From positions 1-64,000 of the forward strand of contig NZ_ATXH01000003.1 of NCBI RefSeq assembly GCF_000421585.1: a stretch of DNA of 64,000 nt. Reading direction: 5' to 3'. This document shows positions 1 through 8,556 of this stretch, piece after piece. The position numbers and the translations under genes were made by a program. A model generated the notes under the pieces. That model was not told the origin of the DNA. It worked only from the letters and a program-made list of their open reading frames with translations, and did not search any database. How positions within the stretch are numbered: the stretch's first letter is position 1; each line of letters starts with the position of its first letter. The DNA comes from Thermodesulfatator atlanticus DSM 21156 (lineage in GTDB: Bacteria; Desulfobacterota; Thermodesulfobacteria; Thermodesulfobacteriales; Thermodesulfatatoraceae).

Positions 1-16
1 CCTGAGTTTGACAGTT
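1..16. repeat. Left terminal inverted repeat of the IS
   Basis: CCTGAGTTTGACAGTT pairs with the repeat at 1942-1957 with one mismatch. It lies 110 bases beyond the transposase stop codon. Confidence 0.8.
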
Positions 17-126
17 CATGGATACACGAAAAGGCTGTATCTATTGATAATAAAGCTTTTGCGGACATCGCCCAAAATCAGGCGTGAGTACTAGAGCTAT
101 ACTTCTCGTTTGACCAGCTCTTTGAA

Positions 127-1788
127 TTACTTAGATCTCGCGGAAAATTTAAACTCGTAGGCCTGAGGAAGGGGTACCCCTAACTTCTTGAAAATCCCTT
201 TGCCCCGGGGTTCTATCTCCGTCCACCTGTAGACCTTCTCCTTTTGGTCTTCTCTCGTGTACTCAAGCTCCACCACGCAAATCCGCCCGAGCTTCCGCCT
301 AATCCGCGAAAAACTCTCCCCAACCTTAAGCTCCACTAGCCTTCCCATAAGCAGCGCCAACCAGCAAAGCATCACGTGCCCCCTGATCCTCTCCTCTAAT
401 CGATGATACATCGGCCTTATATCAAAACGGTGCTTAAGCTCCCGAAAAGCTCTCTCCACCTCCTGCAGGTTCCGGTAACTAAGGGCCACTTCCTCCGCCG
501 AAAGATCTTCCTCCGTAGTCGAAAGAAGATATTTCCCGTCAAGACGCTCCTCTCGCTTTACCTTCTCCCGCTCTATCTTCAAAGAATCCGCCGCCAAAAA
601 TCTCCTCAAGACCGGACTTCTCCTCAGCCGGCATTCCGCCCTCTGCCTCCGTAAACCTGAAAGCCCCTTGATCCTTTCAATCTCTTGCTCAAGAGCCTTT
701 AAAATCTCTTCTCTTATGGCTTTGTCCCTTGCTGCCCGTTCAGGATTGTAAACCAGTACATACCTGCGCTCCTTGGTCCCGCGCTTCACACGAACCTCTT
801 TCACCCAAAGATTGTCCCTGACCTCACGGTAGCGTCCTCCCGTAGCCAAAACCTCCTCTACCATCTCTGAGCCGCTTCGAAGACGCTCCCCTAAAATGTA
901 GCCCCCTCCTGCCCTCTGAAACACCACCCTCGTCTCCTCGCTTACCATCCCTCGGTCGCAAACCCATATGATCCGCCCTACCGAAAATGATCTCAGCTCC
1001 TCCTGCACCCGAAAGGCCGCCTTCACATCCGGCGTGTCCCCTGGAAATACCCACGCCTTTACCGGTATCCCCTCTCGCGTCACCGCCAGCCCAACTACCA
1101 CCTGCGGTAAATCAGGCCTCCTGTCCCGTGAATACCCTCGCTTCCTTAAGCTATCTTCTACTTCCGTCTCAAAATACACACTTGTGGTGTCAAAAAAGAT
1201 CAAATCCACCCTCAGGTTAAATAAATTGGCCACTCGCTTGAAAATCTCCTTCTCAAGCCCTTCTCCCACCTCTACTAGAAAATCCATGGCCCGGTAAAAA
1301 TGATGAAGCTCAAGCCCTTGCCCCTCAGTAAAGTAAACCTCCTCCTTGATCCACTGGTAGGTGGAAAGCTTTGAGTCTGGCGCAAGCGCCCTTCCGGCTA
1401 CCATCGCAAAGATGGCCACCTCCACCGGTATCTCAAAACGCCTCTCTTTAAGCTTCTTCTCGAAAAATTCCTTAAGCCCGAAGGAGTTCCAGAGCTTGCG
1501 AAGAAAATAAATTCCACCTGCAGACTTGGCCCAATTGACCTTAAAGGGAAGACCTGAGGCCTCAATCATAGCTGTTATTTCTGCGGCTTCATTGGCAGGA
1601 AGAAGTTTTGAAAGCGCCCGGATCATGTCACGGATACGATCAAGATCCAGGCGGTCTTTGCGGCCGAGGTTGGCAATGACCTTGGGGCGAGGGCGTTTTT
1701 TTACAGGGTCCCAGTAGTTATGGGCGAGTTGTAGGTATTCGACGCGGGAGCCATCTTTGTTTTTTCTGGCGGTGGTGCGGATGTACAT
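127..1788 (-). CDS. IS1634-family transposase
   Basis: Transposase of 553 residues that should catalyse excision and insertion of the surrounding IS. The N-terminus has the opening typical of the IS1634 group: MYIRTTARKNKDGSR, then a tyrosine/tryptophan stretch and VIANLGR. DDE-type segments follow: LIFFDTTSVYFET (first Asp), WVCDRGMVSEE (second Asp) and VERAFRELKHRFDIRP with the C-terminal Glu region. An in-frame codon at 1827 would add 13 residues, but the ATG at 1788 fits both the family N-terminus and the candidate promoter. No frameshift is seen. It is the only mobile-element gene in the window. Confidence 0.9.
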   Translation of the reverse strand: MYIRTTARKNKDGSRVEYLQLAHNYWDPVKKRPRPKVIANLGRKDRLDLDRIRDMIRALSKLLPANEAAEITAMIEASGLPFKVNWAKSAGGIYFLRKLWNSFGLKEFFEKKLKERRFEIPVEVAIFAMVAGRALAPDSKLSTYQWIKEEVYFTEGQGLELHHFYRAMDFLVEVGEGLEKEIFKRVANLFNLRVDLIFFDTTSVYFETEVEDSLRKRGYSRDRRPDLPQVVVGLAVTREGIPVKAWVFPGDTPDVKAAFRVQEELRSFSVGRIIWVCDRGMVSEETRVVFQRAGGGYILGERLRSGSEMVEEVLATGGRYREVRDNLWVKEVRVKRGTKERRYVLVYNPERAARDKAIREEILKALEQEIERIKGLSGLRRQRAECRLRRSPVLRRFLAADSLKIEREKVKREERLDGKYLLSTTEEDLSAEEVALSYRNLQEVERAFRELKHRFDIRPMYHRLEERIRGHVMLCWLALLMGRLVELKVGESFSRIRRKLGRICVVELEYTREDQKEKVYRWTEIEPRGKGIFKKLGVPLPQAYEFKFSARSK

Positions 1789-1813
1789 GATGCTATCATC
1801 ATCGGCACAGAAA

Positions 1814-1841
1814 ATTATATTTGTCAAGAGTTTTTTCTAAA
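1814..1841 (-). promoter_or_regulatory. Candidate transposase promoter
   Basis: On the minus strand a perfect -10 box TATAAT (1814-1819) follows TTTAGA (1836-1841) with a 16-base spacer. Transcription from it would begin just upstream of the ATG at 1788, which favours that start over the in-frame codon at 1827. Seen by eye only. Confidence 0.4.
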
Positions 1842-1941
1842 TCGTGTATCTATGTATTTTTAGAAAATAAACACCCTCCATCCTCTGAAACCCTTGAAAA
1901 TAAAGGGAAGTTCTTTTCGAGAAGGGCAAATTTTACCTATT

Positions 1942-1957
1942 AACTGTCAAACTCGGG
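1942..1957. repeat. Right terminal inverted repeat of the IS
   Basis: AACTGTCAAACTCGGG is the inverted partner of bases 1-16. It lies about 150 bases upstream of the transposase start, leaving room for the transposase promoter. Confidence 0.8.
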
Positions 1958-2008
1958 CTTAAAAACTTTGCAAAATTACCGGGATTAGCGTTGCACACAA
2001 CCCTAAGA

Positions 2009-2048
2009 GATCTCTCTTTTTTTCCAGAACGAAAATGTGAACGGATTT
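2009..2048. repeat. Possible decayed copy of the GGATCCGTTCC palindrome
   Basis: GATCTCTC, a T-run, then CCAGAACGAAAATGTGAACGGAT: the right arm resembles the family (GAACGAAAA...GAACGGAT) but the left arm is badly mutated. Reported only as a likely relic. Confidence 0.3.
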
Positions 2049-2130
2049 CAGAACTGACCTTAAGGAAAGGAGCTTTCCAAAGATCTCATTTTATCACTAA
2101 GAGCGTAAAACAGGCGACACTTGAACAGTA

Positions 2131-2196
2131 TCATTGCGAGCGAAGCGAAGCAATCCCATGATCTTGCCACGGCCACTACGTCGTCTCGCGATGACA
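2131..2196. repeat. Second dispersed repeat family, copy 1
   Basis: An imperfect inverted repeat: TCATTGCGAG at the left end and CTCGCGATGACA at the right, with CGAAGCAATCCCATGA inside. It shares the CGAAGCAA.CCCATGA core with the copy near 28691. It resembles the ATTGCGAG...GAAGCAATC intergenic elements seen in many bacterial genomes. Confidence 0.6.
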
Positions 2197-2425
2197 CCCT
2201 GTCGGATAAAGCATGCTCCCGTTAATCAGTACTCATTTAATTCTAAGGATGATGTCTTGCTATTTTACAAAAATTTTTGTTGATATAGTTGCAAAAAAAT
2301 TAAAAAAATGCTACAAAACTCGCTTAATTTTAAAAGGGAGGTGAAAAGTAGGGAGTGGCCTAAGGAATTTTTGGGAACATTAGTTTTCCTGTTTTAAATA
2401 ATAAGTCCGAAAAGGAGGGGGGAAC

Positions 2426-4465
2426 ATGAGTTTTGGTAAGCTAAGGTCTGTTTTATGTTTGTTAATCTTTTTTGTTTTATCTGGTTTTGCTGTGGTTTTT
2501 GCAGAAAGTGGTGATGATTCTTCTTCGGTAGATTTAGGAGATATCCTTGTTAAAGGAGAAGCTATTTCAACGCAATCTATCCCTGGAACAGTAAATGTTA
2601 TTAAAGAAGGCGATATTGAAAAGCAGATTATACAACGTACTGATGAACTATTAGAACAAGTGCCGGGAATCGAGATTATAAACTATAATCAGGGTGGTGT
2701 TGCCAATGCTATAATGATGCGAGGCTTTAGAAGTGGTGCTCATGGTGGAGATATTGCTATATATGTTGATGGTATTCCTTTAAATGAAGGTGAATCTCAT
2801 GCCGATGGTTATGCAGATATGAACGTTATTATTCCCTTAGAGTTAGAGAAAGTTGAAGTTTATAAGGGACCTATTTCTCCTCTTTTTGGTAATTTTGCCA
2901 GAGCTGGTGCCATTTCATTTATAACTAAGAAGGGGGGAGAATATAAAAAAATTAAGGCAAATTATGGTTCTTTTGATACTTTAGACGTAGAGTCTGCTTT
3001 AGGTTTTAAAATTCTTGACTCAATACAGACTAATATGGCTTTTCAGTTTTATAAAACTGATGGTTATCAGGATAATTCAGAATGGATTAAAGGTAATTTT
3101 GTCTCTCGATTTGGTTATAAATTTAGTGATAAGCTAGATGCTGGTTTAAGTTTAAGATTTCATGCTTCTGACTGGAATGCTCCTGGTTATCTTCCAGAAT
3201 ATCAGTTTCTTGATCGTGAAGCCTCTAAACATCAGGCTGTTAATGCTGAAAATGACGGAGGCAATAAAGAATTCTATTCACAGCGTATAGACTTAGGCTA
3301 CAATCTAAAAGATAATGTTCGCCTTCTTTACTGGGTTTATGCCACCCAGCAAGATTTTACTCGTTTTGCCAAATTTGGTTATGATCCAGGAGGGCAAACA
3401 GAAAGAAATTACTTTCGGCATGTTTACGGAACCGGTGGAAGCCTAAACTTTGAGTCTCTTCTTAAGTCATATCCTGTGACCGGCGTTATAGGTTCTGAGT
3501 TTTATTATGAAAATACTGATTGGAAGCGCTGGGATACTTCTAATCGTGTAAGAATTACTCAAACCCAAGATAGGACTTTTATAATAAAAACCTTTTCTGT
3601 TTTTGCGCAGGCTAACTTGAAAATTTCGCGTTATTTTAGACCAGAACTCGGAATACGTTACGATACTTTTGGTGGCGAGTATGAAAACCGAGACCCAGGT
3701 ACTTCGGGATTTCGTCATGATATGAATGACTTTGATGTCTTTAGCCCTAAAATAGGTTTTCGTTCACAGATTCTTGATCCTTTAGATTTTAGAGCAAGTT
3801 ATTCTCAAGGTTTTGCCTTGCCCAAAGGGGAGGCTAAGTACGATCCCAATATCAATGTTGATCCGGTAAAAGTAGAACAGTATGAAATAGGATTTACTTT
3901 TACTCCTAATAAACATTTATTTTTCGATCTAGCTCTCTACATATTAGATACTACCAATGAAATACAAGAAAATCCTCCTGGGTCTGGCATTTATCAAAAC
4001 GTTGGTAAAACCAGACGCAAAGGTCTGGAGGCAACTTTAGAGTTATATCCTTTAGAGTCACTAGAAATTTATGGAAACCTATCTTTAATTGATACTGAAA
4101 TTTTAGATAATCCCGATCCTAATCTTGAAGGCAAAAAAGTGCCACGTGTGCCAAGTCCTATTTTTACTATAGGAGTGAAGTACCAATTTATACAGAACTT
4201 GGCTTCTGAGATTAAGTGGCGTCACGTTGGTAAATATTATATGGATAATTATAATCTTTATACTTATGATGGCTATGATGTTGTTGACTTTTATACCTCA
4301 TATAATTGGAAATATGACAAAAATAAAAGTACAGAGATATTCTTTAGTATAAAGAATTTATTTGACGAACATTATGCCCAGAGTGCCTCTTATTTTCGTG
4401 ACTCTAAAAACTATGCTGTTGCCTGGCCCAGGACTTTTTGGGTTGGTTTCTTGATTAATTACTAA
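2426..4465 (+). CDS. TonB-dependent outer-membrane receptor
   Basis: A 679-residue outer-membrane receptor for energised uptake of a metal complex or other scarce ligand. It has a signal peptide (about residues 1-27, ending VVFAES), then a probable TonB box and start of plug (SSVDLGDILVKGE), and a plug domain to about residue 165 with DELLEQVPGIEI, AIMMRGFRSG, IAIYVDGIPLNEGE and LEKVEVYKGPISPLFG. The rest is an aromatic-rich beta-barrel ending FWVGFLINY, with the usual terminal aromatic residue. The two genes that follow encode exported proteins resembling NikK-like (DUF4198) and NikL-like components, so nickel or cobalt is the most likely cargo. That is inference; the sequence itself does not show the ligand. 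No TonB/ExbBD genes are nearby. Confidence 0.9.
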   Translation: MSFGKLRSVLCLLIFFVLSGFAVVFAESGDDSSSVDLGDILVKGEAISTQSIPGTVNVIKEGDIEKQIIQRTDELLEQVPGIEIINYNQGGVANAIMMRGFRSGAHGGDIAIYVDGIPLNEGESHADGYADMNVIIPLELEKVEVYKGPISPLFGNFARAGAISFITKKGGEYKKIKANYGSFDTLDVESALGFKILDSIQTNMAFQFYKTDGYQDNSEWIKGNFVSRFGYKFSDKLDAGLSLRFHASDWNAPGYLPEYQFLDREASKHQAVNAENDGGNKEFYSQRIDLGYNLKDNVRLLYWVYATQQDFTRFAKFGYDPGGQTERNYFRHVYGTGGSLNFESLLKSYPVTGVIGSEFYYENTDWKRWDTSNRVRITQTQDRTFIIKTFSVFAQANLKISRYFRPELGIRYDTFGGEYENRDPGTSGFRHDMNDFDVFSPKIGFRSQILDPLDFRASYSQGFALPKGEAKYDPNINVDPVKVEQYEIGFTFTPNKHLFFDLALYILDTTNEIQENPPGSGIYQNVGKTRRKGLEATLELYPLESLEIYGNLSLIDTEILDNPDPNLEGKKVPRVPSPIFTIGVKYQFIQNLASEIKWRHVGKYYMDNYNLYTYDGYDVVDFYTSYNWKYDKNKSTEIFFSIKNLFDEHYAQSASYFRDSKNYAVAWPRTFWVGFLINY

Positions 4466-4482
4466 TATCCAGGGAGGTTTTT

Positions 4483-5268
4483 ATGAAAAGGTTATTACTC
4501 TTTTGTTCTTGTTTTGTTTTCGCAATTCTTTTTGCCGGAGTATGTAGGGCTCATTTCCTATGGTTAGATGTAGATAATTACTCTCCCAAAAAGGGAGACA
4601 CTGTGACCATTTCTATTGGTTGGGGGCATTCTTTTCCTCATTCTATTCAGGCTCAAGAGGCAGTACTAGAAAGCATAAAAGTATTTATGATTTCCCCAAC
4701 AGGCAAAAAGACCGCGTTACCTTTTGAGGTTAAAGACGGAAAACCCTTGCCCATAAAATTTAGAGTCAAAGATAATGGCGTTTATGTGGTGGTAGCAATT
4801 GCCAAAAATTTTGGCGCCAAAACTACAGAGGGCTGGTTTTACAAGACAAGAGAGGAACTTAAAGGGAAGGAAATTCTTTATGCCAAATGGATATGTAATA
4901 CCGCTATGGCCCTTATTAGTGTGGGGGGAAAGCAAGATCTCCCAGAGATTTTGATCCCTGAATCAAACTTTTATTTTGTGCCGCTTGCTAATCCTTCCCT
5001 CCTTAAAGAGGGGGATCTTTTTAAAGTGAAACTCCTTTTTAAGGGTAAGCCTTTGCGCAACTGGGTTTATGCCACCTATGCCGGGTTTAGCGATCTGAAA
5101 GAGACTTTCGCCTGGGCCACCAGGACAGACAAAGAAGGGGTTGCTCAGATAAAAATTTTAAAAAGAAAAGGCCCATGGCTTGTAAAAAGTGAGTACCAGA
5201 CCCATTATCCTGATCCGAAAAAGGCGGACTATGCCAGCTATAAATGCACGCTAACCTTTGGATTTTAA
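4483..5268 (+). CDS. DUF4198 periplasmic protein, NikK-like
   Basis: A 261-residue exported protein of the DUF4198/COG5266 group, which is linked to cobalt and nickel uptake and includes the NikK components of some Ni transporters. The signal peptide ends at ...VCRA, so the mature protein would begin with His (HFLWLDVD). The chain is predicted to be beta-rich with no further membrane span. It starts 18 bases after the TonB receptor behind a GGGAGG site, so the two are surely one transcript. It probably binds or hands over metal in the periplasm. The binding residues are not proven; the mature N-terminal His is the most suggestive. Confidence 0.75.
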   Translation: MKRLLLFCSCFVFAILFAGVCRAHFLWLDVDNYSPKKGDTVTISIGWGHSFPHSIQAQEAVLESIKVFMISPTGKKTALPFEVKDGKPLPIKFRVKDNGVYVVVAIAKNFGAKTTEGWFYKTREELKGKEILYAKWICNTAMALISVGGKQDLPEILIPESNFYFVPLANPSLLKEGDLFKVKLLFKGKPLRNWVYATYAGFSDLKETFAWATRTDKEGVAQIKILKRKGPWLVKSEYQTHYPDPKKADYASYKCTLTFGF

Positions 5269-5283
5269 TTTTATGAAGTTTTG

Positions 5284-5339
5284 GCCTGAGATCGCTTTTG
5301 GCTGCCTCTTCCATATACGAGGCGATCTCAGGCTTTTTT
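5284..5339 (+). terminator. Strong hairpin with T-run, intrinsic terminator or attenuator
   Basis: A 12-bp perfect stem, GCCTGAGATCGC (5284-5295) with GCGATCTCAGGC (5322-5333), encloses a smaller GCCTC/GAGGC stem and is followed by TTTTTT. It lies between the DUF4198 gene and the next gene of the same locus, which begins 26 bases later. It may end the two-gene transcript or reduce downstream expression. Confidence 0.8.
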
Positions 5340-5364
5340 GAAATTCTAGATATCTCTAAAGACT

Positions 5365-5823
5365 ATGAAAATATTTTTGTGGTTAACGGGCATTATTTTT
5401 TGGTTTCCTGCTATGGCTTTTGCTCACGGGATGGAGGGTTCGGTTTCTTACCATAACGGCGTAGGGGTTGTTTCGGTTGCTTATGATGACGGAGAACCCG
5501 CCAGTTACGTGAAAGTAGTGATTCGCGCCTCAGGGAGTAAGTTTTCCTTTCAAAGGGGGCGCACCGATCGAAACGGACGCTTTGCCTTTTTGCCAGACGT
5601 CCCTGGCCTATGGGAAATTGTTGTCTCGGATAATATGGGACACAGGACCGAGCTAAAGCTTAATATAGAAAATATAGCAAATGAAACCCAATCTTCCATG
5701 TCAAAACCTCAAACAGGATTTATAGTGCCTCGCGAAGTTGCAGCTTTTATTGGTGTACTGATTATTTTGGGCATATTTGGCTGGATCCGGGAAATTTTAA
5801 GTTTCGCATCAAGGCGTAAATAA
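5365..5823 (+). CDS. Small exported beta-domain protein with C-terminal membrane anchor, NikL-like
   Basis: A 152-residue protein with a signal peptide (cleavage after ...AMAFA, mature start HGMEGSV), a carboxypeptidase-regulatory-like beta domain (about residues 25-105: EPASYVKVVIRA, GRTDRNGRFAFLPDVPGLWEI) and one transmembrane helix near 123-142 followed by basic residues. That plan, extracytoplasmic domain between two hydrophobic ends, resembles NikL of nickel transporters. Like the upstream DUF4198 protein it would expose an N-terminal His after processing. The ribosome site is weak and a terminator-like hairpin lies just upstream, so expression may be lower. The function is inferred from context. 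Confidence 0.6.
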   Translation: MKIFLWLTGIIFWFPAMAFAHGMEGSVSYHNGVGVVSVAYDDGEPASYVKVVIRASGSKFSFQRGRTDRNGRFAFLPDVPGLWEIVVSDNMGHRTELKLNIENIANETQSSMSKPQTGFIVPREVAAFIGVLIILGIFGWIREILSFASRRK

Positions 5824-5916
5824 TGAAGTTTGTCAATCATCACCAGGAGAGTTCAATGAATATCGCAAAAAGCTATTATTTTGTAGAGACTTTCAAAACA
5901 CTTAAGCTCTGTTTTA

Positions 5917-5960
5917 AGATCCGTTCCCATTTTTTCGTTCCGAAAAATAGGAACGGATCT
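5917..5960. repeat. GGATCCGTTCC palindrome, copy A
   Basis: AGATCCGTTCC (5917-5927) pairs perfectly with GGAACGGATCT (5950-5960); an AT-rich inner stem surrounds a TTC loop. It lies between the convergent 3' ends of the NikL-like gene and recR. Confidence 0.9.
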
Positions 5961-6072
5961 CTCGTCATTATGCTTCAACTCTGATCCTGGCAATTTTGTC
6001 TCTTTGTAATTTTAGGAGCAAAGATAAAACAATGCTGTGGTGAACTAGTTCTTAATCCCGAAATAGTAAAGC

Positions 6073-6669
6073 CTAAAATGGCTGCCGGGCTTCAAGGGCC
6101 CTTTTTAAGGTTAATTTATCCGCATATTTGACATCCATTCCCATAGGGACCCCGCACGCAAGACGCGTAATCTTTATGGGAAATTCCTTAAGCGCCTGAA
6201 CCAGATAAGAAGCCGTGGCTTCGCCTGCCACGGTAGGAGATAAGGCGATGAGGATTTCGCTTATGTTTTCCTGCTCAATGCGCGAGAATAAAGCAGGAAG
6301 GCGCAATTCTTTAGGGCCTATACCATCTCTTGGGGAAAGTACCCCATGGAGCACGTGGTAAAGGCCCTGATAAACCCCTGCCTTTTCTATGGCAGACAAA
6401 GAAGCCGGATCTTCCACTACACAGAGAATAGAGCTATCCCTTTCTGGATCCTGACAAATAGGGCAGAGATCTTCTGCGGCAAAGTTAAAACATCGCCTAC
6501 AGAGCCGCACCTTCTGGCTCATCTCTAAAAGGCTAAAGGCAAGTTCTTTTATTTCATCTCGAGGGCGGCTCAAAAGATAGAGTGCAAGCCTGGTGGCTGA
6601 CTTTTCCCCAAGACCAGGTAATGCTGCTAGGTTTTTAATGACCCTTTTTAAAGGATCAGGAAACGCCAT
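6073..6669 (-). CDS. recR: Recombination mediator RecR
   Basis: A 198-residue protein of normal RecR length. RecR acts with RecO (and RecF) to load RecA onto gapped DNA. It has the N-terminal helix-hairpin-helix region (LAALPGLGEKSATRLALYLL, residues about 13-32), a C4 zinc finger (CRRC...CPIC, about residues 57-71), a Toprim domain (CVVEDPASLSAIEKAG onward) and the C-terminal LACGVPMGMDVKYAD segment. It lies 3 bases downstream of ybaB in the order dnaX-ybaB-recR, a common bacterial arrangement. Confidence 0.97.
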   Translation of the reverse strand: MAFPDPLKRVIKNLAALPGLGEKSATRLALYLLSRPRDEIKELAFSLLEMSQKVRLCRRCFNFAAEDLCPICQDPERDSSILCVVEDPASLSAIEKAGVYQGLYHVLHGVLSPRDGIGPKELRLPALFSRIEQENISEILIALSPTVAGEATASYLVQALKEFPIKITRLACGVPMGMDVKYADKLTLKRALEARQPF

Positions 6670-6672
6670 GGA

Positions 6673-6984
6673 TTAAAAAAGCCCCGGGATTTTAAGCCCG
6701 CCTGTAATTTTAGCCATTTCCTGTTCAACCATTTCCTGAGAACGCCTAATGCCCTCGTTTACCGCAGCGACGATCAGGTCTTGAAGCATATCAATGTCTT
6801 CTGGATTAACTACTTCGGGGTCTATCTTGATGGCTACAAGCTCCTGGCGACCATTTACCACTGCGGTCACCATACCTCCTCCAGCAGAGGCTTCAACAGT
6901 CTTTTTGGCAAGCTCTTCTTGGAGTTCAGCTATCTTTTTTTGCATTTTCTGGACCTGGCGCATCAAGCTTTGCATGTTCTGCAT
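6673..6984 (-). CDS. ybaB: YbaB/EbfC nucleoid-associated protein
   Basis: A 103-residue member of the YbaB/EbfC family of small dimeric DNA-binding proteins. An N-terminal coiled-coil (MQNMQSLMRQVQKMQKKIAE) is followed by the family core GGGMVTAVVNGRQELVAIKIDPEVV and a C-terminal helix. It sits 3 bases after dnaX and 3 bases before recR, as in many bacteria, so it is almost certainly cotranscribed with both. Confidence 0.95.
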   Translation of the reverse strand: MQNMQSLMRQVQKMQKKIAELQEELAKKTVEASAGGGMVTAVVNGRQELVAIKIDPEVVNPEDIDMLQDLIVAAVNEGIRRSQEMVEQEMAKITGGLKIPGLF

Positions 6985-6987
6985 GGT

Positions 6988-8511
6988 TTACTCCTTTTCA
7001 TAGATTTTTACTTTGGCAATGCGTCCCCCAAAAATTTTAAGGGTGTCTTGAACAATTGGCTTTTCTACCAACTTTTGTCGCTTTGAGGAAGACTCTTCTT
7101 CGTGGTGTACCTGAATTTCAAGGGGCCTTTTCAACAATTCAAAGGCAAGTTCTTTTACACGTAAAAGGGCGTCTTTGTCCTCTAATAGAGGATGTTCTGG
7201 AGCCACTAAAACCAGTTTGTTCCCGTCCTGACTCGGCGGCGAAAGGGTTTCAAAAAGGGCCCCCAGGGTAGGTTTTTCTTCCTTAAGCTTGGTAACAAAT
7301 TCTTCCCAAGAAACATCTTGAGCTTTTGTTTTTTGCGCTGAGGGTTCAGCCTTTTCAGACGAAATCTCTGAAGAAGGAACGAAGGCTTTGATCTCTGCTA
7401 TTTTTTCAAAGAGTTTATCAAGGGCGACTACTTGTCCTATTTCACAGGCCTTAGCTAGCATCAGCTCAAGGGATAGTTTAGGAACAGGGCTTCTTCTAAG
7501 AGCCTCAAAACCAGCAAGGAGAGTCTGGAAAAGGATAAGAAGCTCCTGGGGTTCTACCTCCAGGGAGAGTTCTCTTAAAAGGGAAAGCTCACTTTCTGGA
7601 ATATCGAGCACCACACGTCCAGAAGAGCTTCTTAACGCAAGGAGATTGCGAAAAAATTCAACTAAATCCTGGGCTAGAAAAGTCAAATCAAGACCTTGCT
7701 CATAGGCTTGATTTACAAGGCTAAAACAAGAAGCTAAATCCCGCGCAATTATAGCCCGAGCCAATTGCTCAAGAAGAAAATTATCTGCCAGTCCAAAGAG
7801 TTCGCGGGCATCTTCTGCCGTACGCACTCCTGAAGAAATTGCCTGGTCAAGTAGAGAAAGGGCATCTCGCACACTACCCTCGGCTTCACGGGCTATTATT
7901 TCCAAAGCGTTTTCTTCTATGGATACGTTTTCTTTATCACAAACTTGAGCAAGAAAAGAAACAAGCTTGGCAAAGGAGAGCCTGCGAAAATCATAGCGCT
8001 GACAGCGGGAGAGAATTGTTACTGGAATCTTATGAGGCTCTGTAGTGGCGAGGACAAATTTTACGTGAGGAGGTGGTTCTTCTAGGGTCTTAAGTAGGGC
8101 GTTAAAGGCCTCGCGGGTAAGCATGTGGGCTTCGTCGATAATATAAACCTTGGTGCGCAGGCGAGAAGGCGGAAACTTTACGTTTTCGCGGAGTTCGCGG
8201 ATTTCGTCTATGCCACGGTTAGAAGCGGCGTCGATCTCCTGAACATCTACTGCGCGGCCTTCGGTTATTTCGCGACAGGCGCTACATTCATTGCAGGGTT
8301 CCTCAGCAGGCCCTTTATCGCAATTAAGGGCCTTGGCAAGAATGCGAGCTATGGTAGTCTTACCTACACCGCGGATGCCCGAAAAAAGCAGGGCATGCGC
8401 CACGCGGTTTTGGGATATGGCGTTTTTAAGGGTGCGCACGACATGTTCTTGGCCAACGACCTCGGCAAAAGTCTGGGGCCGATATTTCCGTGCTAAAACA
8501 AGATATCCCAT
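6988..8511 (-). CDS. dnaX: DNA polymerase III gamma/tau subunit
   Basis: A 507-residue clamp-loader ATPase. The Walker A segment is GIRGVGKTTIARIL near residue 45, with a zinc module (CDKGPAEEPCNECSAC, about 64-79), Walker B VYIIDEAHML and sensor-1 ATTEPHKIP. The C-terminal third is charged and less conserved, as expected for the tau-specific part that contacts polymerase and helicase. No clear A-rich slippery site was seen, so a shorter gamma form cannot be argued. It is the first gene of dnaX-ybaB-recR and diverges from the LPS cluster across only 45 bases. Confidence 0.96.
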   Translation of the reverse strand: MGYLVLARKYRPQTFAEVVGQEHVVRTLKNAISQNRVAHALLFSGIRGVGKTTIARILAKALNCDKGPAEEPCNECSACREITEGRAVDVQEIDAASNRGIDEIRELRENVKFPPSRLRTKVYIIDEAHMLTREAFNALLKTLEEPPPHVKFVLATTEPHKIPVTILSRCQRYDFRRLSFAKLVSFLAQVCDKENVSIEENALEIIAREAEGSVRDALSLLDQAISSGVRTAEDARELFGLADNFLLEQLARAIIARDLASCFSLVNQAYEQGLDLTFLAQDLVEFFRNLLALRSSSGRVVLDIPESELSLLRELSLEVEPQELLILFQTLLAGFEALRRSPVPKLSLELMLAKACEIGQVVALDKLFEKIAEIKAFVPSSEISSEKAEPSAQKTKAQDVSWEEFVTKLKEEKPTLGALFETLSPPSQDGNKLVLVAPEHPLLEDKDALLRVKELAFELLKRPLEIQVHHEEESSSKRQKLVEKPIVQDTLKIFGGRIAKVKIYEKE

Positions 8512-8556
8512 AGCAGCCCTGATTTTAATGCAGGAAGAAGGTCTTTCCTAGTCTCC

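Larger units (their letters stand above)
1..1957 (-). mobile_element. IS1634-family insertion sequence, apparently complete
   Basis: A single transposase gene is bracketed by near-perfect 16-bp inverted repeats: CCTGAGTTTGACAGTT at 1-16 and AACTGTCAAACTCGGG at 1942-1957 (15 of 16 match). The transposase begins like IS1634-group proteins and carries DDE-type segments. The left repeat starts at the first base of the window, so the true end may lie a few bases outside and the target duplication cannot be tested. The reading frame is uninterrupted, so the element may be active. Confidence 0.85.
1958..2425. other. Intergenic region with two degenerate repeats, upstream of the TonB receptor
   Basis: About 470 bases without a convincing gene. 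It holds a decayed possible copy of the GGATCCGTTCC palindrome near 2009-2048, a copy of the second dispersed family at 2131-2196, and an AT-rich tract (about 2230-2330) that probably contains the promoter of the TonB receptor. A strong ribosome binding site (AAGGAGG, about 2412-2418) precedes the ATG at 2426. I could not recognise a riboswitch or a metal-regulator box. Confidence 0.5.

Noticed and set aside
1827-1827. Longer transposase start at 1827
   Set aside because: It would lie upstream of the candidate transcription start and adds residues not typical of the family; ATG 1788 matches the IS1634 N-terminus.
6988-8511. Programmed frameshift in dnaX giving a gamma form
   Set aside because: I saw no long A-run or canonical slippery heptamer in the region where it would be expected.
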